Of a DNA stretch of 19,240 bases, positions 1-6,164 are shown in pieces (the stretch's first letter is position 1; each line of letters begins with the position of its first letter). Location: the NCBI GenBank assembly GCA_017414585.1, contig JAFQLN010000079.1:1-19240 (forward strand), in the 5' to 3' direction. The position numbers and the translations under genes were made by a program. The notes under the pieces are model-generated. The model worked only from the letters and a program-made list of their open reading frames with translations. It was not told the origin of the DNA and ran no database searches. Source of the stretch: Clostridia bacterium (GTDB lineage: Bacteria; Bacillota_A; Clostridia; Oscillospirales; CAG-272).

Positions 1-313
1 CACAGTATTTTACTTTAGCTCCCGCATAACTTCACCACGTGCGTGAGCCTTGCCCAACTTCACCTTTTGACTGCTTATCAAGCACGCTCTCCACGGCGTG
101 AGAAGTCAGGGTCTCGGTGGTCCCTGACTTCCGTCTTTACCATATTCTGATCCCTTGGACGGAATACGGTTTCGTTCAGCTGAAGTATAATAACTTATCT
201 CTTTATCCCCCTTCGTTATCATATCAGCTGCATCTATGGCGCCGCTGTGCACCTTGTCAGTATAAAGTTCTTTGCGGAGCTTTCTTTCAAGAAAGCGACC
301 GTCTCCCCCCGTC
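1..313 (+). repeat. Repeat copy L, about 310 bp, leader-like, upstream of cimA
   Basis: This stretch is an inverted copy of 18850-19161, roughly 90 percent identical by eye. It may continue left of the window. It has a hairpin with arms GAAGTCAGGG (102-111) and CCCTGACTTC (122-131), a short palindrome TTCAGCTGAA (175-184), and a terminal hairpin at 275-301: CGG, A, GCTTTCTT, TC, AAGAAAGC, GA, CCG. The other copy has GCTTTTTT/AAAAAAGC at the same place, so a C-G pair is replaced by a T-A pair and the stem is kept. The terminal hairpin ends 39 bp before the cimA ATG, so the element may lie in the cimA leader. I see no convincing promoter in it and no supported gene. It is not a tRNA, rRNA or riboswitch class that I recognise. 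Confidence 0.85.
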
Positions 314-340
314 CCCCATTTCCAGACAGGAGAAAAAACC

Positions 341-1927
341 ATGAAAATAGAAATTTTAGATACGACACTCCGGGATGGAGCGCAGGGAAGAGGCGTGGAA
401 TTTTCGCCGGATGATAAGCGGCGGGTGATTCACGCTCTGGATGCGCTTGGCGTATCCTATATTGAAGCCGGGATGATCACGGATGCAGCCGGTGCGGAAT
501 TTTTTGAGACGCTTGGCGGGATGGAGCTGGAGAATGCGAAGCTGGCGGTGTTCACGCAGACGTGCAGGGCAGGGGAGAAGGCGGAGGAAAGCCAGCTGCT
601 CGGGCTTGCCGCGAAAGCTCCCGTGCCTGCCGCTGTTGTTTACGGCAAAGCGTGGCTGTATCAGGTCACGGACGTGCTGCATACCACAGCGGAGGAAAAC
701 CTGCGGATGATCCGCGACAGCATCGCCTTTCTGCAGAGCGCAGGGAAGGAAGTCATCTTTGACGCGGAGCACTTCTTTGACGGATACTCCGATAATAATG
801 CGTACGCCATGACCGTCGTCGATGCCGCCTTTGAAGCGGGCGCATCCAGGGTCGTCCTGTGCGATACCAACGGCGGAATGCTCCCCGATGTCATCGGTCT
901 CATCACAGCCGCCGTGCGCGAAAAACATGATAAAATCGGCATTCACTGCCATAACGATATGGGTATGGCTGCCGCGTGTACCGTGTCCGCTGTCCTGTCC
1001 GGCGCGTGCCATGTCCATGGGACGGTGTCCGGCGTCGGCGAACGGTGCGGAAACGCCAACCTCAATACCATCATCCCCGTTCTCCAGCTCAAACTCGGCT
1101 TTGACTGCATCGGGGAACATATGCCCGCCCTTACCCCCACCGCCCGCGCCGTCGCAGAAGCCGCCAACCGCGCCTTTGACGAAAACGAACCCTTCGTCGG
1201 CGGGTACGCCTTTACCCATAAAGCAGGCGCACATATCGACGGGGTCAGAAAAACACCGCGCTCGTTTGAACATATCGTCCCCGAAAGCGTCGGGAATACA
1301 AGAAATATCGTCGTCAGCGGCCTCAGCGGCAGAGCGGCAATCCTCGATAAAATGCAGGCGTATCTGCCCGAGGAAGAATTCACCAAGTCCGATCCCGCCG
1401 TTATCCGCGCCGCCGATACCATCCGCGAACGGGAAGCGCTCGGCTATGATTACGAAAGCGCAGGCGCATCCCTCGCTCTCCTTATCGACGAAACACTCGG
1501 CAGACGCAAACGGTTCTTTGAACTTATCTCCCTCAAAGTCATCGTCGATGAAACAGCAGGTACCGAAGCCTACTCCGTCGATCACCCCGATGCCGCAGAC
1601 TTCTCCGCTTCTGCTGTTATCAAAATCCGCGTGGACGGGAAGGAGTACCTCACCGCAGGCGAAGGAAACGGCCCGGTCAATGCCATCGACGAAGCGCTCC
1701 GCCGTGCCCTCACCCGGTTCTATCCCGCTATCGAAAAAATGCACCTCTCCGACTACCGCGTCCGCGTGCTCGATTCCAAAGCAACCGCCTCGTCCGTGCG
1801 CGTATCCATTGAATCCACGGACGGTGCACAGGTTTGGCGTACCATCGGCGTCTCGTCCGACGTGATCAATGCCAGCTGGCAGGCGCTGTGCGATTCCGTC
1901 GAGTTTATGCTCCGCAGCAGAGTGTAG
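341..1927 (+). CDS. cimA: (R)-citramalate synthase
   Basis: The 528-residue product belongs to the DRE-TIM metallolyase family. It most likely condenses pyruvate and acetyl-CoA to (R)-citramalate, the threonine-independent entry to isoleucine synthesis, in the cytosol. Visible marks are the N-terminal motif LDTTLRDGAQG (residues 6-16), DAEHFFDGYSDN (141-152), which is typical of the CimA branch, the metal-binding HCHND (202-206) and GERCGNANL (233-241). The last 140 or so residues fit the LeuA-type regulatory dimer domain that carries feedback inhibition in this family. The ATG at 341 follows ACAGGAG at 326-332. A longer in-frame start at 272 (TTG) would read through repeat L and lacks a ribosome site. 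No ilv or leu genes lie nearby. Isopropylmalate or homocitrate synthase is the alternative, but the motif set and length favour CimA. Confidence 0.92.
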   Translation: MKIEILDTTLRDGAQGRGVEFSPDDKRRVIHALDALGVSYIEAGMITDAAGAEFFETLGGMELENAKLAVFTQTCRAGEKAEESQLLGLAAKAPVPAAVVYGKAWLYQVTDVLHTTAEENLRMIRDSIAFLQSAGKEVIFDAEHFFDGYSDNNAYAMTVVDAAFEAGASRVVLCDTNGGMLPDVIGLITAAVREKHDKIGIHCHNDMGMAAACTVSAVLSGACHVHGTVSGVGERCGNANLNTIIPVLQLKLGFDCIGEHMPALTPTARAVAEAANRAFDENEPFVGGYAFTHKAGAHIDGVRKTPRSFEHIVPESVGNTRNIVVSGLSGRAAILDKMQAYLPEEEFTKSDPAVIRAADTIREREALGYDYESAGASLALLIDETLGRRKRFFELISLKVIVDETAGTEAYSVDHPDAADFSASAVIKIRVDGKEYLTAGEGNGPVNAIDEALRRALTRFYPAIEKMHLSDYRVRVLDSKATASSVRVSIESTDGAQVWRTIGVSSDVINASWQALCDSVEFMLRSRV

Positions 1928-1944
1928 TTGATGGGCAGATGGGG

Positions 1945-2180
1945 AAAATTTGAAGTTGACGTACGGATATCAGATATACAATCGTTTTGTATATACCTGT
2001 AGGGACCGGCGTCCCCGACGGTCCGTCGAACGATTTGGATAAATCTCCCGGGTGTAGATTGTTCAAAATAGATTCAACGACGGATATTTCGATGTGATTT
2101 TGCGTAAACGGACCGTCGGGGACGCCGGTCCCTACAAAAAATGATCCTCCCCCTGCTGACATCTCGTTAACCTCGAATTT
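1945..2180. repeat. Palindromic element B1 between cimA and ddl
   Basis: The element is bounded by imperfect terminal inverted repeats: AAATTTGAAGTTGACG at 1946-1961, and at 2165-2180 the complement of AAATTCGAGGTTAACG (13 of 16 match). Inside is a perfect 29-bp inverted repeat, 1998-2026 against 2108-2136, separated by 81 bp. A smaller hairpin, ATATACAA/TTGTATAT, lies at 1974-1994. It starts 18 bp after the cimA stop. The same terminal repeats bound B2 at 5681-6018 around a different core. It has no coding capacity, so it looks like a non-autonomous, MITE-like or REP-like element. Just beyond it, ATCAG/CTGAT (2184-2200) followed by a run of T is a weak terminator candidate on the plus strand. 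Confidence 0.75.
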
Positions 2181-2244
2181 ATCATCAGTCTGCCGCTGAT
2201 TTTTTGTAATCATTCATTATTTCTTATCACCCGAGGTGATTATC

Positions 2245-3303
2245 ATGAAAAATATTCTTCTCCTCTTCGGGGGCCGCTCGTCCGAGTACGAAGTCTCCCT
2301 TTCGTCCGCATCGGGCGCGTATAACAATATCGACAAAACGAAATATTCCGTCCACCTCGTCGGCATCACCCGCGAAGGCAGATTCTACTACTATGCAGGC
2401 GATCCCGCTTGCATTGCTGCGGATACATGGACGGAAAACGAAATATACCCGCTTTCCCTCGACCTGTCCGACGGAACAGTGTCCTATGAGAAAAACGGCG
2501 AAACCGTACATATCCGCGTTGATGCAGTCCTGCCCATGATCCACGGGAAATTCTGCGAGGACGGAACACTGCAGGGACTGTTCGCCGTTGCGGATATTCC
2601 CGTCGTGGGATGCAGCTGCCAGTCGTCTGCGGTCTGTATGGATAAAGCACTCACGAAAATCGTCGTTGCCGCGGAAACAAACGTCCGGCAGGCAAAAGCA
2701 GTCATTCTCCGGGAAACGGACGTGAAGAACGAGGGCGACCTCGATGCAGTCCGTGAAAAAGCGGAAGCGGCGTTCGGCTATCCCATGTTCGTCAAACCCT
2801 CCCGCGCAGGCTCGTCCGTGGGCGTGAGCAAGGTCAAATCAGCCGATGCCTTCCGCACAGCTGTCCGTGCCGCTCTGAACGAGGATGATAAAGTCCTCAT
2901 CGAAGAATGCATCACCGGCGTCGAAGTGGAAGTCGCTGTACTTGAGGAAAACGGTACCTATACCGTTGCACATCCGGCGGAAATCGACAGCGGATCGGCG
3001 GAATTCTACGATTACGAAACCAAGTATATCAGCGATGCATCGTCCTACTACCTCCCCGCACGGCTCCCGGAGGAAAAGCAGAACGAGGTGCGCGCTTATG
3101 CCGAAGCTATCTTCAAAGCACTCGACTGCCGCGGTCTGTCACGTGTGGACTTCTTCTTTACCCCCGAAGGCGAATTCGTCTTCAACGAAATCAATACCCT
3201 CCCCGGATTCACACCCATCTCCATGTACCCGAAGATGATGGTCAGCGAGGGCATCTCTTACGGGGAACTGGTCGGCAGACTGGTGGATACCGTCCTTGCC
3301 TGA
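2245..3303 (+). CDS. ddl: D-alanine--D-alanine ligase
   Basis: This 352-residue ATP-grasp enzyme joins two D-alanines for the peptidoglycan stem peptide, in the cytosol. It shows the N-terminal FGGRSSEYEVSLSSA (8-22), HGKFCEDGTLQG (100-111), the MDK segment (132-134), the ATP-grasp FVKPSRAGSSVGVSKV (182-197), YDYETKY (255-261), RVDFFF (300-305) and the metal and substrate motif NEINTLPGFT (314-323). The Tyr in YDYETKY fits the D-Ala-D-Ala type rather than the VanA-type D-lactate ligases, which usually carry His there. Length is normal for the family. The ATG at 2245 has GAGGTGAT at 2233-2240 in front. A GTG at 2236 lies inside that ribosome site and is unlikely to be used. It stands alone, between repeat B1 and a minus-strand toxin-antitoxin pair, with no mur genes in view. 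Confidence 0.95.
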   Translation: MKNILLLFGGRSSEYEVSLSSASGAYNNIDKTKYSVHLVGITREGRFYYYAGDPACIAADTWTENEIYPLSLDLSDGTVSYEKNGETVHIRVDAVLPMIHGKFCEDGTLQGLFAVADIPVVGCSCQSSAVCMDKALTKIVVAAETNVRQAKAVILRETDVKNEGDLDAVREKAEAAFGYPMFVKPSRAGSSVGVSKVKSADAFRTAVRAALNEDDKVLIEECITGVEVEVAVLEENGTYTVAHPAEIDSGSAEFYDYETKYISDASSYYLPARLPEEKQNEVRAYAEAIFKALDCRGLSRVDFFFTPEGEFVFNEINTLPGFTPISMYPKMMVSEGISYGELVGRLVDTVLA

Positions 3304-3322
3304 AGACCGCGTATTGACAAAA

Positions 3323-3362
3323 ATAAAACTGCTGCTCTTCCGGAAACCGGATTGTGCAGCAG
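3323..3362 (-). terminator. Intrinsic terminator of the toxin-antitoxin operon
   Basis: Arms CTGCTGC (3329-3335) and GCAGCAG (3356-3362) enclose an inner stem TCCGG-AAA-CCGGA (3339-3351). Read on the minus strand, the stem is followed by TTTTATTTTTG. It lies 18 bp after the antitoxin stop. The plus strand lacks a T run here, so it serves the minus-strand operon rather than ddl, although the hairpin may still shield the end of the ddl message. Confidence 0.75.
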
Positions 3363-3379
3363 GACGGTTATCAGCCGTA

Positions 3380-3598
3380 TTATTCGATTTCTTCCAGATG
3401 CTCCCAGTCGATGTTTTCTTCGTCGATAAAGCCGCTTTCTTCCGCTTGGGCTATGCGTTCTGCTTCTTCCTTCGTTACTTTCGTGAAATCCGGATCCCAT
3501 GCAAGAACCAGCTTTTGGATAAAGGCGTACGCAAAGTTTTTGTCATCTTCGGGCAGCAGATCAATCAGTCTGGCTGCTTCCAGTGCAATTTCAGACAT
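3380..3598 (-). CDS. Antitoxin partner of the RelE/ParE-family toxin
   Basis: A 72-residue acidic protein, starting MSEIALEAARLIDLL. The ATG at 3598 is chosen because a very strong GAGGAGG sits just upstream on the minus strand (3602-3608). An in-frame extension to 3706 would overlap the toxin gene and has no such site. The N-terminal half looks helical and the C-terminal half is rich in Glu and Asp (EESGFIDEENIDWEHLEEIE), as expected for a tail that wraps and neutralises a basic RelE-type toxin. I do not recognise a ribbon-helix-helix, Phd or helix-turn-helix DNA-binding motif, so autoregulation cannot be read from the protein. It follows the toxin stop by 10 bp, and its ribosome site lies in that gap. 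The role is inferred mainly from this partnership. Confidence 0.8.
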   Translation of the reverse strand: MSEIALEAARLIDLLPEDDKNFAYAFIQKLVLAWDPDFTKVTKEEAERIAQAEESGFIDEENIDWEHLEEIE

Positions 3599-3608
3599 AG
3601 AATCCTCC

Positions 3609-3869
3609 TCATTTGTAAATATCTCCGCGGTTGCCGATGCTGATGATATAAAGAATTTCCAGTTCATTATCCGTTCCGTATTTATAGATGACACGCCACG
3701 AGCCAATGCGAAGCCGCTTGCGGTTGTCGGTGTAACCCTGCATGAGTTTGATATCTCCGACCGGCGGAGACAGCGTCAGCCCCTGAATTGCTTCCCTGAT
3801 TCTTGAAACGGATTTTTTGTCCAGTCTGCTCAAAAATTTCAGAGCATCTTTGGTATATCGGATAACCAT
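3609..3869 (-). CDS. RelE/ParE-family mRNA interferase-type toxin
   Basis: An 86-residue basic protein with the RelE/ParE fold pattern: N-terminal helices (MVIRYTKDALKFLSRLDKKS), a middle LSPPVGDIKLMQGYTDNRKRLRIGSWRVIYKY, and the ending ISIGNRGDIYK. R59 in GSWRVIY, R81 in GNRGDIY and Y85 fall where RelE toxins carry residues important for ribosome-dependent mRNA cleavage, so the toxin looks intact. It comes first in the operon, with the antitoxin second, which is the HigBA-like order and the reverse of classical relBE. A promoter at 3913-3940 on the minus strand leaves a leader of about 37 bases. The ribosome site is poor (GAGAGTGA lies rather far upstream), against a very strong one for the antitoxin. 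That would favour antitoxin excess. ParE-type gyrase poisoning is the alternative activity. Confidence 0.85.
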   Translation of the reverse strand: MVIRYTKDALKFLSRLDKKSVSRIREAIQGLTLSPPVGDIKLMQGYTDNRKRLRIGSWRVIYKYGTDNELEILYIISIGNRGDIYK

Positions 3870-3912
3870 GTGATAATTATGCCGTCACTCTCAATCAAAC
3901 ATTTCTGATTTC

Positions 3913-3940
3913 ATTATAGTATAATCCCGCAGAAATTCAA
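3913..3940 (-). promoter_or_regulatory. Sigma-A promoter of the toxin-antitoxin operon, overlapping a palindrome
   Basis: On the minus strand, TTGAAT (3940-3935) and TATAAT (3918-3913) are separated by 16 bp. The -10 box is half of a palindrome, ATTATA-G-TATAAT (3913-3925). Its other half is a perfect TATAAT reading on the plus strand at 3920-3925, toward the glycosidase gene at 3986, though no good plus-strand -35 is visible. The palindrome could be an operator shared by divergent transcripts. Confidence 0.65.
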
Positions 3941-3985
3941 CCAATGAATTGTAAATTTTATCTTATTTCCTGAAAGGAGCACGCC

Positions 3986-5641
3986 ATGTCCGTACTTTTC
4001 AAAACCGTGTCCGCACTAGAGAAATGCTTTCTTGACGAATCCATCGACTCCAAAACTGCCTTTACCGAAGCAGCCGTCCTTCGCGGCGAGGAATTCGCCT
4101 TTGAAATCGCCTATACCGGAGATAATCCGGCAGTATTCCCCCGCGATACCTTCCGCCTGCGCATCGACTCCGACCTCGCGGACTCCATCACCGTGCGCGA
4201 AATTGTCTCCGTCCCCGTCCGCGTGCCCTGCTTTGCATCCTCGGATGACAACTACCTGCGCAAAACACCCGGACTGTACCCCGACCTGCTCGCTCCCTGC
4301 GACCCGAACGGCAATCTCTACGCTACCCCCGGTCAGCTCAAGAGCCTGTATGTCGAAGTGAACGTCCCCGAAGACTGCACGCCCGGCGCACATACCATTA
4401 CGCTCGTCTTCATCCAGAACGGCGAGGAACGGACTGCGGATTTTACCCTCAACGTCCTTGACGCTGTCCTCCCGAAACAGGAAACGGTCGTGACCGAATG
4501 GTTCCATACCGACTGCATTGCGAATTACTATAATCTCGAAACCTTCTCCGAAACGCACTGGGACTATATCGAAAAGTTCATGAAAACCGCAGTCAAGAAC
4601 GGCATCAACGCCATCCTGACTCCCGTGTTCACACCTCCGCTCGATACGGCAGTCGGCGGCGAACGCAGAACAACCCAGCTCGTGGACGTCACTGAAAGAA
4701 CCGATATCCTCGGCAATTCCGTCTGGGAATTCGGCTTTGATAAGGTCGAACGCTGGGTAGAGACCGGCAGAAGAGCGGGCGTGCAGTATTTTGAAATTTC
4801 CCATCTCTATACCCAGTGGGGCGTTGCACACGCACCGAAAATCATGGGTACGGACCGCTGTGGCAATTACCGCAGACTGTTCGGCTGGGAAACCGACTCC
4901 CTGTCCCCGGAATACAAAAACTTCCTCCGTGCTTTCCTGACCGCCTTCCTTGCGAAGATGAAGGAACTCGGCGCGGACAAGCAGTGCTTCTTCCATATCT
5001 CCGACGAACCGGGAACGGCACATCTCGACGCTTACCGGAACGCGAAGGCGCAGATCGAAGATATTCTCGAAGGATATCCCATCATGGACGCGCTCTCGAA
5101 CTTTGAATTCTACCAGACCGGTGCAGTCGATCACCCGATTCCGTCGAATAACCATATCGAACCCTTCCTCGAAGCGGGTATCCCCGGACTCTGGACATAT
5201 TACTGCTGCAGCCAGCACAGCCTCGTGTCCAACCGCTTCATCGCCATGCCCATGCAGCGCGGCCGCGTCATCGGTATGCAGATGTATAAGTATAACATCG
5301 CAGGATTTTTACAGTGGGGCTATAACTTCTATAATTCCTGCCACTCCACGAGAACGGTCAACCCCTATGAAGTCACCGACGGTGATTACTGGGTTCCCGC
5401 AGGCGATACGTTCTCGGTTTACCCCGGCGAAAACGGCGAAGCGCTCGAATCGCTGCACCTGAAGTCGTTCACCATGGCTCTTACCGATATGCGCGCCATG
5501 AAAGCGGCAGAAGCAAAAGCCGGACGGGAAGCTGTGATGGCAATCCTCGAACGCGAAGGGGAAATCACGTTCAAGCAGTACCCCCACAGCGCACAGTGGC
5601 TGCTTGAAACCAGAGAAATGATCAATGATCTGCTGAAATAA
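3986..5641 (+). CDS. GH123-like / DUF4091 glycoside hydrolase-type protein
   Basis: A 551-residue protein with a beta-sandwich-like N-terminal part (about 1-160) followed by a TIM-barrel-like catalytic part. The signature HISDEPG (337-343) places adjacent D340 and E341 where GH123 beta-N-acetylgalactosaminidases carry the Asp-Glu pair for substrate-assisted catalysis. GFLQWGYNFYN (440-450) and GDTFSVYPG (473-481) are typical of the DUF4091 C-terminal region. There is no signal peptide, so it should act in the cytosol on imported oligosaccharides. The substrate is inferred only from family resemblance and could be a different hexosaminide or sugar. The ATG at 3986 follows GAAAGGAG (3972-3979). 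No transporter or other glycosidase adjoins it, which is unusual for such genes. It runs divergently from the toxin-antitoxin operon and is followed by repeat B2. Confidence 0.8.
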   Translation: MSVLFKTVSALEKCFLDESIDSKTAFTEAAVLRGEEFAFEIAYTGDNPAVFPRDTFRLRIDSDLADSITVREIVSVPVRVPCFASSDDNYLRKTPGLYPDLLAPCDPNGNLYATPGQLKSLYVEVNVPEDCTPGAHTITLVFIQNGEERTADFTLNVLDAVLPKQETVVTEWFHTDCIANYYNLETFSETHWDYIEKFMKTAVKNGINAILTPVFTPPLDTAVGGERRTTQLVDVTERTDILGNSVWEFGFDKVERWVETGRRAGVQYFEISHLYTQWGVAHAPKIMGTDRCGNYRRLFGWETDSLSPEYKNFLRAFLTAFLAKMKELGADKQCFFHISDEPGTAHLDAYRNAKAQIEDILEGYPIMDALSNFEFYQTGAVDHPIPSNNHIEPFLEAGIPGLWTYYCCSQHSLVSNRFIAMPMQRGRVIGMQMYKYNIAGFLQWGYNFYNSCHSTRTVNPYEVTDGDYWVPAGDTFSVYPGENGEALESLHLKSFTMALTDMRAMKAAEAKAGREAVMAILEREGEITFKQYPHSAQWLLETREMINDLLK

Positions 5642-5680
5642 AGTGATGCGGCTGTCAATCGGCAGCAGGATTGATTGGTG

Positions 5681-6018
5681 AATTTGAAGTTGACGGTGTA
5701 TGTCTGTCAGATGTCCGTTCGGTCTGCACCAAAGCCTTCCCCCTTGTGGGGAAGGGGGACCGCTGAATCAAGCAAGCTTGATTCGGTGGTGGATGAGGGG
5801 AAAAACGTGAAAATTTGATCGGTCTGTATGGGTATAGAATACCAGTCAACAAGGGTATAGAACCCCAGTCAACACAGGTTTAGAATACCAAATTGCCTGT
5901 TTTTACCCTCATCCGTCACTTCGTGACACCTTGCCCCACCGAATGAACAAAGTTCATTCAGGGGAAGGCTTTGTCCTTGGCGTTTTTTCACCTGTCACCA
6001 GTACGATAACTTCAAATT
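5681..6018. repeat. Composite palindromic element B2
   Basis: The terminal inverted repeats are AATTTGAAGTTGACG at 5681-5695, and at 6004-6018 the complement of AATTTGAAGTTATCG (13 of 15 match). They match those of B1. Nested inside are the two facing arms of a second palindromic repeat, 5730-5805 and 5898-5973, whose ends CAAAGCCTTCCCC (5730-5742) and GGGGAAGGCTTTG (5961-5973) are exact complements. Each arm has its own hairpins, for example GAATCAAGC/GCTTGATTC in the left arm. The right arm has GAATGAAC/GTTCATTC at the matching place, so the sequence differs but the pairing is kept. Between the arms lies a three-unit 23-bp tandem array. This element fills most of the 520-bp gap after the glycosidase gene. 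No coding capacity is seen. Confidence 0.8.
5830..5898. repeat. Three-unit 23-bp tandem repeat inside B2
   Basis: Units lie at 5830-5852, 5853-5875 and 5876-5898. Units 1 and 2 differ at only a few positions. Unit 3 matches over its first 14 bases or so and then diverges. Each begins with a hyphenated dyad, GGTATAGAATACC in unit 1, GGTATAGAACCCC in unit 2 and GGTTTAGAATACC in unit 3, and units 1 and 2 end with CAGTCAACA. The number is too small and the unit too uniform in spacing-free form to be a CRISPR array. Confidence 0.7.
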
Positions 6019-6066
6019 TTCATCATAAAAGTCAATCCACCCGCTTTGCGTACATCAGCAAACCCC

Positions 6067-6095
6067 TTGATTTTTTCCGAAAGATCCTGTATAAT
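6067..6095 (+). promoter_or_regulatory. Sigma-A promoter of the LytM-like gene
   Basis: TTGATT (6067-6072) and a perfect TATAAT (6090-6095) are spaced by 17 bp, which is the consensus layout. The start of transcription would be near 6102, leaving a leader of about 60 bases before the GTG at 6165. It is the clearest promoter in the window. Confidence 0.8.
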
Positions 6096-6164
6096 ATACT
6101 ATGGTGTGAAGTCCCGTGCGGATTTCACAGAATAAAGAAATTCCGATAGAGAGGACGGTACGCC

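Noticed and set aside
186..191. TATAAT in repeat L as a cimA promoter
   Set aside because: No -35 box at the right distance, and the hexamer is lost in copy R at the same position.
272..340. An upstream TTG start for cimA
   Set aside because: It lies in repeat L, has no ribosome site, and adds residues not found in the family. ATG 341 has ACAGGAG in front.
356..1744. A 462-codon frame antisense to cimA, and similar long antisense frames at 4016-5218 and 8094-9647
   Set aside because: They are mirrors of well-supported genes, with no ribosome site and no recognisable motif.
5830..5898. CRISPR array
   Set aside because: Units are contiguous 23-bp repeats without distinct spacers, there are only three of them, and no cas gene is present.
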